A DNA stretch of 64,000 bases from JAFGVL01 sp963662245 (GTDB taxonomy: Bacteria; Bacteroidota; Bacteroidia; Bacteroidales; Paludibacteraceae): the NCBI GenBank assembly GCA_963662245.2, contig CAXXVQ010000003.1, positions 1 through 64,000 on the forward strand, in the 5' to 3' direction. Positions 23,373 through 32,370 of this stretch are shown in pieces (positions within the stretch are counted from its first letter, which is position 1; each line of letters opens with the position of its first letter). The position numbers and the translations under genes are program-made. The notes under the pieces were generated by a model. It was not told the DNA's origin. It made no database searches and saw nothing but the letters and a program-made list of their open reading frames with translations.

Positions 23373-24815
23373 ATGGAAGAATTAAATAGACTTTTCACAT
23401 TACATTATGGTGCAAAACCAGAAGCCATTAATAAACTAAAAGGAGCTGGCTCTAATAGAATATACTATAGATTAAGCAACTCGGAAAACATCGCTATTGG
23501 TGTTATTGGTGAATCAACTATAGAAAATAAAGCTTTTATCCAATTAGCACAACACTTTAATCAAAAAGGACTAAATACACCTAAAGTCTTCTGCCATTCA
23601 GATGATTACACCTATTATCTTCAAGAAGACTTAGGTGATATTGCATTATTTGACATAATCGCAGAAGGAAGAATCTCTGGAAAGTTTAATAATAATGAAA
23701 AAGAAATTCTAAAAAACACAATATCTCAATTACCTTCATTGCAATTTCTTGGAGCTGAAAACTTAGATTTCTCACATTGCTATCCTCAAGCTGAATTTGA
23801 TCATGACACAGTCATGTGGGATCTCAATTATTTCAAATACTGCTTTCTAAAGGCAACTGGTGTTGAGTTCTTCGAACCTGCTTTAGAAAATGACTTTAGA
23901 AAACTATCCCAACTCTTACTTGAAGAAAATTCTAACACATTTTTATATAGAGATTTTCAATCTAGGAATGTAATGATAAAAGATGGTAATCCATTCTTTA
24001 TTGATTTCCAAGGAGGACGCAAAGGTCCAATCTATTATGATGTTGCATCATTTATATGGCAAGCAAAAGCCAATCTCCCTGAAGATTTAAAAGAAGAACT
24101 AGTTCAAACCTATTTGAAGTCGTTAGCTAAATTTAAACATGTCAATGAAGCTGATTTTAAAAATAAATTAGGCATATTCGTTTTCTTCAGAAATCTACAG
24201 GTTCTTGGCGCATATGGATTCAGAGGGTATTTTGAAAAGAAACAGCATTTCATTGAAAGCATACCTTTTGCAATTAAAAACCTAAAAGGATTACTCCACG
24301 AATATTCTACATTATTTCCTCATCTAATTGATGTTTTAACTAAAATGTGTAACCTTCCTGAATTTAATATGAAAGAAGAAGTAAAATTTGACAACTCTAA
24401 ACTAACTCTAACAATTAATAGTTTTTCATTCAAAAAAGGCATACCGGAGGACAATTCCGGGAATGGAGGTGGATATGTTTTTGATTGCAGAGGAATGAAT
24501 AACCCAGGAAGATATGACGAATACAAACAGCTTACAGGTTTAGATAAACCAGTCATTGACTTTCTTGAAGAACAAGGCGAAATCACAAAATTCCTTGAAT
24601 CAATTTATAAACTAGCTGAAACTCATGTGGAGGAATATTTAACAAGAGGATTTACCAGTCTCATGTTCAACTTTGGATGTACTGGAGGGCAACATAGATC
24701 GGTATATTCTGCTCAACACCTTGCAGAATATTTACACAAAAAATATGGCATCTACATTAAACTAAGTCACAGAGAACAAAATATTCAACAAGAATTCAAC
24801 CTGATTACACTATGA
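23373..24815 (+). CDS. AmgK-like sugar kinase fused to a RapZ C-terminal domain
   Basis: 480 residues in two parts. Residues 1-320 are an aminoglycoside-phosphotransferase-type kinase: LYRDFQSRNVM holds the catalytic Asp194 and Asn199, and FIDFQGG the metal-binding Asp211. This group includes AmgK, which phosphorylates N-acetylmuramic acid at the anomeric position. Residues 340-480 match the C-terminal half of RapZ: VFDCRGMNNPGR at 369-380, FNFGCTGGQHRSVYSAQHLAEYL at 433-454 and IKLSHRE. In E. coli that RapZ domain binds glucosamine-6-phosphate and RNA. The stop overlaps the murU start by 4 bases, which strongly supports a role in cell-wall sugar recycling, with the RapZ part as a possible sensor (inference). 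Confidence 0.88.
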   Translation: MEELNRLFTLHYGAKPEAINKLKGAGSNRIYYRLSNSENIAIGVIGESTIENKAFIQLAQHFNQKGLNTPKVFCHSDDYTYYLQEDLGDIALFDIIAEGRISGKFNNNEKEILKNTISQLPSLQFLGAENLDFSHCYPQAEFDHDTVMWDLNYFKYCFLKATGVEFFEPALENDFRKLSQLLLEENSNTFLYRDFQSRNVMIKDGNPFFIDFQGGRKGPIYYDVASFIWQAKANLPEDLKEELVQTYLKSLAKFKHVNEADFKNKLGIFVFFRNLQVLGAYGFRGYFEKKQHFIESIPFAIKNLKGLLHEYSTLFPHLIDVLTKMCNLPEFNMKEEVKFDNSKLTLTINSFSFKKGIPEDNSGNGGGYVFDCRGMNNPGRYDEYKQLTGLDKPVIDFLEEQGEITKFLESIYKLAETHVEEYLTRGFTSLMFNFGCTGGQHRSVYSAQHLAEYLHKKYGIYIKLSHREQNIQQEFNLITL

Positions 24816-25549
24816 AAGCATTAATATTTGCAGCAGGGCTTGGCACTCGCTTAAAACCCATTACCGACACAATGCCTAAAGCCCTTGTCCCAATAAATGG
24901 AAAGCCTCTGCTAGAACATGTTATCTGCAAACTAAAAGATGCTGGTTTTGATGAAATTATCATCAATATACATCATTTTGCTGATCAAATCATAGATTTT
25001 GTAAAAAGCAAAAACTATTTTGACATCCGTATTGAATTCTCAGATGAAAGAAATGAACTATTAGAAACCGGAGGAGGAATTAAAAAAGCTCAGCATTTTT
25101 TTAATGATGAGAAACCGTTTTTAGTACACAATGTTGATATCATATCAAACATAGACTTAAAAGAGCTCTATCAATCTCACCTAGAAAATGATTGCTTAGC
25201 AACACTATTAGTAAGTGATAGAAAAACATCTAGATACTTATTATTCAATGAGGCGAATACCCTTGAAGGCTGGATAAACATTAGTACTGGGACAACAAAA
25301 CCAGAAGGCAAATCGTTACAACTAGAGGCACTGAAAAAATATGCCTTTTCAGGCATTCACATAATCTCACCCAAAATATTTAAAAAAATGGAAGGAAAAT
25401 GGGATGGGAAATTTTCAATAATTGACTTCTACCTAGATGCAATCGCTAAAGAAAACATTATTGGATTTATAGATCCAAACTTAAAAATGATTGATGTTGG
25501 GAAATTAGATAGTCTAAAGGAAGCTGAATTACTTTACAGCAACCTTTAA
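24812..25549 (+). CDS. murU: Nucleotidyltransferase, probable MurU (MurNAc-1-phosphate uridylyltransferase)
   Basis: 245 residues, a single nucleotidyltransferase domain. KALIFAAGLGTRLKPITDTMPKALVPINGKPLLEH at 2-36 is the nucleotide-binding G-x-G-T-R-L...K motif, FLVHNVDIISNIDL holds the metal-binding aspartate, and YAFSGIHIISPKIF and DFYLDAI follow. Length and sequence fit MurU, which makes UDP-MurNAc from MurNAc-1-phosphate and UTP in the recycling route that bypasses de novo synthesis; other sugars are possible. Translationally coupled to the kinase gene. Its last 21 bases overlap the end of the convergent wecA-like gene. Confidence 0.85.
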   Translation: MKALIFAAGLGTRLKPITDTMPKALVPINGKPLLEHVICKLKDAGFDEIIINIHHFADQIIDFVKSKNYFDIRIEFSDERNELLETGGGIKKAQHFFNDEKPFLVHNVDIISNIDLKELYQSHLENDCLATLLVSDRKTSRYLLFNEANTLEGWINISTGTTKPEGKSLQLEALKKYAFSGIHIISPKIFKKMEGKWDGKFSIIDFYLDAIAKENIIGFIDPNLKMIDVGKLDSLKEAELLYSNL

Positions 25550-26662
25550 TACTGTCTTTTTATCGTATTTTTTCTTATATCGATCTACCAAACGCCATAA
25601 AACTACAATGTAAATAACTGCAAGCGCAACTGCAGCTGCACCTAAAATACTGTTCCGCCAATCATGACCAATAATTGCTAAACCCACAAAAGACAAATTA
25701 ACTAAAACCAAAACAAAAGTAACTTGTCTGTGTTTTAAACCCATACTTAGCAACAGATGGTGCACATGATTTTTATCTGCTTTAAATGGCGAATGTCCTT
25801 TCTTTATTCTCGTTACCATCACTCTTAAAGTATCAAACAACGGCACTGCCAACACGCATGCAGCCATTGCTGGAGCTGCATACATATAATAATCTATTCT
25901 TGAAGGTAATTGATTTGACTCCAAAAACTTCACTACAAAAACATACACTATGTATCCAAGGACTAGAGAACCAGAATCTCCCATGAATATCTTAGATCGT
26001 CCTCCGAAAACATTGTAAACAAAGAAGATTGCCAATGATCCAATTAAGATATAAGCCATCATTGCCAAAGCAACCTCACCTATTAATTGGAAATAAATTC
26101 CAAAAAAGGCACAAATAACCATTCCAATCCCTGTAGCTAAACCATCAACCCCATCTATCAAATTCAAACTATTTATAATAAGTAAAAATAAAAACAAGGA
26201 TGCTCCATAACTAATAATAACCAAATCATCAGGAATACTACTTATCCATAAAAAGCCATGAAGATTAGTTAGCCTAACATTTGCTAACACAATCAATAAA
26301 AAAGCAGATATTAATTCTCCAATAAGCTTTCTTTTTGCTGAAAAAGAAATCAAATCATCAAAAAAACCAACAATAAATATCAAATACAACCCTGCAAACA
26401 TCATAACTTCATCTGTTTGTAAATCTGAAGCATTAAAAACAAAAAATGTAATGAAGAATGATGTAAAGATATTTATGCCTCCTACATTAGGAATATTCCC
26501 CTTATGAGATGTCCTTTTATTTGGTTTAACAACCAATTGCTTTCGAATTGCAACTTTCAAAACATAAGGCATAGCAACTAAACCCACAAAAGCTGAAATA
26601 AACATTGACAAGAATGGATATTCTTTTAAGAAGTCAACTATATATTGGAATAAATCTATCAT
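25529..26662 (-). CDS. WecA/MraY-type undecaprenyl-phosphate sugar-1-phosphate transferase
   Basis: 377 residues with about eleven membrane helices. NLIDGVDGLATGIG (the NxxDGxDGLA site), IFMGDSGSLVLGY and KNHVHHLLLSMGLKHRQ are the catalytic and UDP-sugar loops of the family. It transfers a sugar phosphate, commonly GlcNAc-1-phosphate, from UDP onto undecaprenyl phosphate and so starts repeat-unit assembly for the locus behind it. It is the last gene of the polysaccharide operon, 9 bases after the Wzz-like gene. MraY itself is unlikely given the context. Confidence 0.9.
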   Translation of the reverse strand: MIDLFQYIVDFLKEYPFLSMFISAFVGLVAMPYVLKVAIRKQLVVKPNKRTSHKGNIPNVGGINIFTSFFITFFVFNASDLQTDEVMMFAGLYLIFIVGFFDDLISFSAKRKLIGELISAFLLIVLANVRLTNLHGFLWISSIPDDLVIISYGASLFLFLLIINSLNLIDGVDGLATGIGMVICAFFGIYFQLIGEVALAMMAYILIGSLAIFFVYNVFGGRSKIFMGDSGSLVLGYIVYVFVVKFLESNQLPSRIDYYMYAAPAMAACVLAVPLFDTLRVMVTRIKKGHSPFKADKNHVHHLLLSMGLKHRQVTFVLVLVNLSFVGLAIIGHDWRNSILGAAAVALAVIYIVVLWRLVDRYKKKYDKKTVLKVAVK

Positions 26663-26671
26663 ATATATCTA

Positions 26672-27607
26672 TTACGCTTTTATAAATTGAAGCAATTCTT
26701 TTCGATATCTATGAACAATAGCAAAAAACAATGCTAAAAAATAAAAAATAGAAACAAGAAATATAATTAGTTTGATTCCAGACAAAACTGGTTTTACATA
26801 AACTCCAGTATAAACATTTACAATCTTTGTGTTGACATCTAACTGATTAATCAGTTCTATTCTGTCCTCCTTAAGTTTTAAAAGATCCTCTGAATATGTG
26901 TTTTCTTTAACCACTCCTTTTTCTACCATAGAATAACTAGTAGCAGCTCCTGTCATTTGCGATCTTCTCATTTCTGTCAAAGCATCAATCTCAGTATCAA
27001 TTGCCTGAATATTTTGCTTAATACTACTATTTTTTTGTAAAGATTCTTTTATTAAATATTGATCATGATTTAAATAATCAACTATCTTTTGTTGAACAAG
27101 ATTACAATTAGATGACCCTATCTTTTTAAATTCTATCTGTAAAAAGTTATCCATCTTAACATTTAGACTATCTTCAACAAAATCATCTTGATAATCTACA
27201 TAATCTCTAGTTCCATTTCTATTCAAATCAATTACACGAAATGCCTTTAAACTCAAAATCTTATTTGCAATCTGATTATTCAAAGAAAGCTTATCAGCAA
27301 AACTATCAGAACCTTCTTCACCTAACGATTGAGAAAGCACATATATAATATCATTAACATAAGCACTACTTACCCCATTTATCTGAACAGAAAAACCAAC
27401 ATTATATAAGTTATTCTTTTTACTTTTAAGAAAAAATCCTGCAACTACACCAAGAATTACAAAAAACAAAATCAAAAAGAAATACTTAACATTAAATCTC
27501 ACAAAGCATAAAACACTATCAAGGATCAACTTAATTAATCTTTTTAACCTTACAATAAATTGATCTATTACATCAAATAAATCCAACTCCTTACTTTCTT
27601 TATCCAT
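26672..27607 (-). CDS. Wzz-like chain length determinant / polysaccharide export regulator
   Basis: 311 residues with a membrane helix at about 45-68 and another at about 278-300 enclosing a periplasmic region with long helices (about 190-255, including EIDALTEMRRSQM). This two-helix, coiled periplasmic layout is that of Wzz/PCP co-polymerases, although the proline-rich motif near the second helix is weak (VYVKPVLSGIK). It would set polymer length together with the Wzy-like protein. It follows the glycosyltransferase gene by 30 bases. Confidence 0.75.
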   Translation of the reverse strand: MDKESKELDLFDVIDQFIVRLKRLIKLILDSVLCFVRFNVKYFFLILFFVILGVVAGFFLKSKKNNLYNVGFSVQINGVSSAYVNDIIYVLSQSLGEEGSDSFADKLSLNNQIANKILSLKAFRVIDLNRNGTRDYVDYQDDFVEDSLNVKMDNFLQIEFKKIGSSNCNLVQQKIVDYLNHDQYLIKESLQKNSSIKQNIQAIDTEIDALTEMRRSQMTGAATSYSMVEKGVVKENTYSEDLLKLKEDRIELINQLDVNTKIVNVYTGVYVKPVLSGIKLIIFLVSIFYFLALFFAIVHRYRKELLQFIKA

Positions 27608-27637
27608 AGAAATAATACTTTAACGGAAACAATACTT

Positions 27638-28429
27638 TTATTTTTTTTTAAAATTCACTATATTCTTTATTCTAAATAAAAACACCTCATATATTTTACA
27701 AATATATCTTAATCCTAACAAAAAAACATTCGAATATACATCATTATTTTTAAAAACTCTAAGGTGCTCATAAAATATAGTATAATGACTTTTAATACCT
27801 GAAGAGCTAGCACCTCCCAATCGCATAGTTACAAAATCCTTATCAAGATAGGATATTTTAATTTTATTAATAAATATCTGTCTTAATAAAAGGTCAAAAT
27901 CAGCAACAATCTTATAATTAGTTGAATATAAACCATATTTATCATAAATTGTTTTATAAACATAATAACTAGGATGAGCTGGCATATAACCTAATCTCAT
28001 TTTCCATCGCTTAAACCTTGAACTGGAATAATATCTTATAGGTAAAGATAAATTTGAATCTTTCACATAATGTACATCTCCAAATACAGCATCACAATCC
28101 GCAACAAAAAATCTCGCAACAATTTCTGAGACAATAGTACTAGATGTGAAGAAATCATCAGAGTTAAGTATACCAATGACATCACCTGTAGATATCCGAA
28201 TCCCTTTATTCATTGCATCATAAATCCCAGAATCAGGTTCGCTCAGCCACTTTAAATTCCCTTCAAATCTTTTCTGATTTTTCTTTATAATTTCAATAGT
28301 ATTATCAGAAGAATCTCCATCAACAACAATATACTCAATATCCTTATATGTCTGAGAAAGAACACTATCAATAGTATCTTGAATCGTTCGAGCACTATTA
28401 TATGTTACTGTAATAATTGATATCTTCAT
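27638..28429 (-). CDS. Family 2 glycosyltransferase
   Basis: 263 residues, a GT-A fold. MKISIITVTYNSARTIQDTIDSVLSQTYKDIEYIVVDGDSSDNT opens it, and the metal-binding region is GILNSDDFFTSSTIV. GIYDAMNKGI and YMPAHPSYYVYK are typical of the WcaA/colanic-acid-like subgroup. Adds one sugar to a lipid-linked repeat unit; donor and linkage unknown. Overlaps the upstream gene by 4 bases. Confidence 0.88.
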   Translation of the reverse strand: MKISIITVTYNSARTIQDTIDSVLSQTYKDIEYIVVDGDSSDNTIEIIKKNQKRFEGNLKWLSEPDSGIYDAMNKGIRISTGDVIGILNSDDFFTSSTIVSEIVARFFVADCDAVFGDVHYVKDSNLSLPIRYYSSSRFKRWKMRLGYMPAHPSYYVYKTIYDKYGLYSTNYKIVADFDLLLRQIFINKIKISYLDKDFVTMRLGGASSSGIKSHYTIFYEHLRVFKNNDVYSNVFLLGLRYICKIYEVFLFRIKNIVNFKKK

Positions 28430-29496
28430 TGAAATCGGTTGTAAAAATTTAATGTCTCACAATATGTCTTATCCCATGAAAATCTATTTGAATTTTTAAA
28501 TCCTTTCTCTACAAGACCATCAATAGATATCCTTCCGCTTTTCATTAACAACAAAGACTCAACAATATATTCAACATTAAGACTATCTAAAAAGACCGCA
28601 GCACCTCCAGCGACTTCAGGTATAGATGACGAATTATAACAAACAACGGGGCAACCAGACCGCTGTGCTTCTACAACTGTAATTCCAAAACCTTCATATG
28701 AAGATAAATGCAGAAGACAAAAAGCCGAATTATACAATAGATTTAATTCCTCTATAGTTAATCTAGATAAAACTGAATAATTATTTTGGCCAAGCAATCC
28801 ATCAAGTATATCCTGTTCATCCTGCAATAATTCTCCCCCAACAACAACCAAAGGCATCTTTACTCTTGATACAACATCAACCACTATATTAAAATTTTTA
28901 TACTTACTTTTTCTATCACCAACAAAAAGGATAAAACCATTTTCTTCATATGGAATTAACCTCTTTAGATTGTTAAGACTTAATAGCGGAGTAAAGCTAT
29001 CATTAACTCCATTATTTATAACAATAACTTTATCTTCATTTATTTTGGGAAAAAAATTCAATAAATCTTTTTTTGTATTTTCAGACACACAAATAATTCC
29101 ATCAGAAACCTCTACCGCTTTTTTCTTCTGAAATGAATGTACCTTCTGGGATAATCCAGTTACAAAATGTTCATAAGTAAAATCATGAACGGTTGTTATA
29201 TTGATAACATTTCTCTTTTTCAAAGTTCGATAATAACTCGAATGAAAAATACCAGAATAATCCTCACATATAATTGGAGAGAAGTACCTATTTAATTTAA
29301 TAGGCAAATCTACTGTTTTAATTCTATTTGATGTGTTTATTAGTTTACCAAAAACATTCAAGTTATCATAATCAATCGTCTTGAGATTCACATCTGGCTC
29401 ATTATATAAGCGTGTTTGCAGTTCATACCACAAGGAAGAAATACCTCCAGCTTTTTGCAACGCAAAAATTATATTATCGTATAAAATATCCATCAA
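28426..29496 (-). CDS. Family 4 glycosyltransferase
   Basis: 356 residues, a GT-B fold with two Rossmann domains. TVHDFTYEH and GIICVSENTKKDLLNFFP mark the N-terminal domain; FVGDRKSKYKNFNIVVDVV and SSYEGFGITVVEAQRSGCPVV, which holds the E-x7-E donor-site motif, mark the C-terminal domain. Acts at the inner membrane in repeat-unit synthesis. Overlaps both neighbours by 4 bases, so translation is coupled. Confidence 0.88.
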   Translation of the reverse strand: MMDILYDNIIFALQKAGGISSLWYELQTRLYNEPDVNLKTIDYDNLNVFGKLINTSNRIKTVDLPIKLNRYFSPIICEDYSGIFHSSYYRTLKKRNVINITTVHDFTYEHFVTGLSQKVHSFQKKKAVEVSDGIICVSENTKKDLLNFFPKINEDKVIVINNGVNDSFTPLLSLNNLKRLIPYEENGFILFVGDRKSKYKNFNIVVDVVSRVKMPLVVVGGELLQDEQDILDGLLGQNNYSVLSRLTIEELNLLYNSAFCLLHLSSYEGFGITVVEAQRSGCPVVCYNSSSIPEVAGGAAVFLDSLNVEYIVESLLLMKSGRISIDGLVEKGFKNSNRFSWDKTYCETLNFYNRFQ

Positions 29497-30644
29497 ACTA
29501 AATTAAATTTTTCAAAAAAATCAACCCAATCATTCATAACTTTTTCTTGAGAAAATCTCACAATATTAGATTTAGCATTCTCACCCATTTCTGTCCTTAA
29601 AGAGTCCAATGAAATTAATCTCACAACTTTTTCAACAAAACGATTTTCATCACCTTCAGAAATAACAAAACCATCCTCATTATTTACAATAATCTCTGCT
29701 GGCCCACACATACAATCAAATGAAACAACTGGCAACCCTAATGACATTGCTTCTATAAGAACCATTGGAAAGCCTTCAAATCTAGAAGCCATAAGATATA
29801 TACTAGATGAATTTATTACAGAGTAAATTTCCTTTGTTGCAGGAAATATTTTAACAACAGACTCTAGGTTATTCTCTCTAATTTGCTCTAATAATTGCTC
29901 TTTATCTGGCCCATCACCATATATATGCAATTGCCATCCATCAACACATGCATCAACCTGTCTCCAGATATTTATCAATCGATCAAATCCTTTTTGAAAC
30001 TCTAATCTCCCAATTGACAATGCAATTTTATTCTTTTCACATGGTTTATTCTCAATAAAGACAGTAAAACTATTCGGAATTACACTAATATTATCAAATC
30101 CTTTTCTCGCCCATAAAGAATAATCTTGCTTAGTTAAAACCACAATCTTATCAAACTTCTTTAATAATCTATCTCCAGAATAAGATCTTATTTTATATAT
30201 TTTAGCAACGAAAAAATTTCTACCAAAGGACTTTGAAAACTGGTTCAAATAATCTTGAGCAAAATGATGTTCATATATTTTAAAACTACCATCATTAATT
30301 TGGGGCAAAAAATCAGCCTTGGGCATTAAAGAAATAACAAAATCAAACTTATTTCTTTTCAAGAACTTAGATAAAAGTTGCTTAAATAAGAATTGCTTAA
30401 AAATAAATTTAAAAACCCTTTTTATTATAAAAATATCTTTATATTCTTCAAAATTAATATTTAAATCGACTCTCTTAATTTTATCGGAAATATCAAAATA
30501 ATAATCCCTATTATCTTGATCTGTTGTAAGAATAGTTATATCATAACCCTTAACTTCAGACAAATAATTTACCTTATTAGTAACTACCCTTTCCATTCCT
30601 GCAGAATTATACATTCCTGCAATAATATATAGTAACTTCATCAC
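29493..30644 (-). CDS. Family 4 glycosyltransferase
   Basis: 383 residues, a GT-B fold. LLYIIAGMYNSAGMERVVTNKVNYL at the N-terminus is the acceptor-side glycine-rich loop, ALSIGRLEFQKGFDRLINIW the linker strand, and ASRFEGFPMVLIEAMSLGLPVVSFDCMCGPAEII the donor site with the E-x7-E pair. The latter block resembles galactosyl/N-acetylgalactosaminyl transferases of capsule loci, but the sugar is not determined. Overlaps the genes on both sides by 4 bases. Confidence 0.88.
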   Translation of the reverse strand: MMKLLYIIAGMYNSAGMERVVTNKVNYLSEVKGYDITILTTDQDNRDYYFDISDKIKRVDLNINFEEYKDIFIIKRVFKFIFKQFLFKQLLSKFLKRNKFDFVISLMPKADFLPQINDGSFKIYEHHFAQDYLNQFSKSFGRNFFVAKIYKIRSYSGDRLLKKFDKIVVLTKQDYSLWARKGFDNISVIPNSFTVFIENKPCEKNKIALSIGRLEFQKGFDRLINIWRQVDACVDGWQLHIYGDGPDKEQLLEQIRENNLESVVKIFPATKEIYSVINSSSIYLMASRFEGFPMVLIEAMSLGLPVVSFDCMCGPAEIIVNNEDGFVISEGDENRFVEKVVRLISLDSLRTEMGENAKSNIVRFSQEKVMNDWVDFFEKFNLV

Positions 30645-31477
30645 AAAGAACTCTTATTAGAATATATCTTAATAAAATAAAACAACTTATACATAAGAAA
30701 TATTATTGGAGATTTAAAAACAAACGAATAATACTTATAATGGTTTATATTTATCTTTAATATTGAATACAAATTAAGTATTTTCTGCCTAATTGAGATT
30801 TCTACGGCTTTTGCCCCATAAACATTCTCTGAATGTTGACGATACATGATAACTTGTTCCCTAATATAATCTACTTTTCCAGACAAAACAACATTAATAG
30901 CTATCCAAGCATCATGCATCTCAACATTGCTAGCAAATGGCAAAGCCACTCCTTTAGCAAGCTTATTAATCAACATTGTACAACCCGTAACACTATTTCT
31001 AATAGCTAAATAATACTTATTATTATCTAATATCTCTGGAAATATTTTTGTATAACTCCAAAAAGAATTAGCTATCAGATTTAGATTCTCGTCAACAACA
31101 ATTAAATCAGCATGAACTAACAATGGTGTATCGTTATATTTAGATTCCAGTTGAATCATTTTTTTCATGCTCAACTCAATCTTATTTGGCAACCACACAT
31201 CATCTTGATCTGAAAACATTATATACTCAGATGAAGATTGATTCAACAAAGTTTCATATGACTTTATACACCCAATATTCCCTAAATTATCAATAACTTT
31301 TACAATCTTATCTGGATATCTATTAACATATTCCTCTAAAATCTCATTTGTTTGATCTGAAGAAACATCATCTCTAACAATTAATCTCCACTGAGAATAT
31401 GTTTGGGATAATATTGAATCAATCTGTTCTCTCAAAAACTCTTGACCATTATATGTAGAAAGCAATATATCTATCAT
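30641..31477 (-). CDS. Family 2 glycosyltransferase, rhamnosyltransferase-like
   Basis: 278 residues. IDILLSTYNGQEFLREQIDSILSQTYSQWRLIVRDDVSSDQT is the nucleotide-binding opening and MFSDQDDVWLPNKIELSM the metal-binding region; FDQDDVW-type sequences are common in rhamnosyl and related transferases of O-antigen loci. The start codon is only 21 bases from the left end of the decayed IS, so the insertion separated this gene from the upstream half of the operon and it may now rely on readthrough or a new promoter. Confidence 0.85.
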   Translation of the reverse strand: MIDILLSTYNGQEFLREQIDSILSQTYSQWRLIVRDDVSSDQTNEILEEYVNRYPDKIVKVIDNLGNIGCIKSYETLLNQSSSEYIMFSDQDDVWLPNKIELSMKKMIQLESKYNDTPLLVHADLIVVDENLNLIANSFWSYTKIFPEILDNNKYYLAIRNSVTGCTMLINKLAKGVALPFASNVEMHDAWIAINVVLSGKVDYIREQVIMYRQHSENVYGAKAVEISIRQKILNLYSILKININHYKYYSFVFKSPIIFLMYKLFYFIKIYSNKSSL

Positions 31478-31498
31478 ATATAAATATTTATTAAAATA

Positions 31499-32370
31499 AC
31501 CCGTAGTGCATTTAGCAAACGAGTGTTTTAAGATTGTTAATATTTCTATAAATTACTTGTTAATCATTTGAATAATTACTCAGCAGTTTCTTTTGATAGT
31601 ATTTGATTCTTGTATCCATCAAAAAACTTTGTATAGTTTCGACGAGTAATAAATTAGTCACACAATTGATAGAATAGTGTTTCAATCCTTTTTCTTGTTT
31701 TTCGAAACAGAATAATTCTGCTTTTCATAATTCGGTTAGCTAACTCTCATCGAAATTTTTAACCATTTTAATTCGATGTAAATTAATTAATTCGATATTT
31801 AGTCCTTAAGTAGCCTTTATCTCTGATTAAGTCACAAGATGAAAAGCTACTTTTTATATTCTTCAAAAAATGAATATCCTGTAATGCCACTTGAGTTAAT
31901 TCGAAATCTATAAAAACACCTGTAGCACGGCATAATGCATGTAATCTATAGCCATAAAAATGCAAACCTGCATTAACACAATATCCTTTAGAGGAGCTTA
32001 TTAAACAATTCTCTTTCAATATAATTGTTCTTGAGGAAAGATTTAATTTGCAAATTTCCAAATATATGCTATCCACAATGAAATAATTATCAGACTCAGT
32101 CAACTAATTAGCAAGATCTTTTAGAATATGCTCTTTTGCAAAAAATATTTTTTGTCTACGACGATTATTGACGCTACCCTCAATCAATGTAACCTTGTTG
32201 GTAAAAATCTAATTAACTTACAATTTAAATCAATTACCAAAGATTCCGCCGTTAAGTCAATCGTTATTAACTCTATATCTCAAAATTTTGGAATCCAAAT
32301 TTAATTTAGAAAGTTTATACTAATTTTATCCAAGATGAACAACTTATTATTTTACAAATACACTACGGAT
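31499..32370. mobile_element. Decayed IS982-type insertion sequence inside the polysaccharide locus
   Basis: The ends are inverted: CCGTAGTGCATTT at 31501-31513 and AAATACACTACGG at 32356-32368 pair at 12 of 13 positions, and the left end extends to ACCC, the usual IS982-family start. Flanks TAAAATA (31492-31498) and TAAGATA (32371-32377) match 6 of 7 bases, a plausible target duplication. The interior is a broken transposase. Length about 870 bp, somewhat short of the usual 950-1000, so internal deletion is likely. Confidence 0.75.
31560..32300 (-). pseudogene. IS982 family transposase remnant
   Basis: Several frames on the minus strand together give a typical IS982 transposase. The N-terminal trace LTAESLVID is followed by VNNRRRQKIFFAKEHI, a stop at about 32104, then the 106-codon open stretch (31783-32103) with YFIVDSIYLEICK, GYCVNAGLHFYGYRLHALC and DIHFLKNIK...DKGYL, which carry two of the three DDE positions. 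After a frame change comes FRKTRKRIETLFYQLCD, another stop, and RRNYTKFFDGYKNQILSK, the family's C-terminus including the glutamate. At least three stops and a frameshift make it inactive. Confidence 0.85.
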
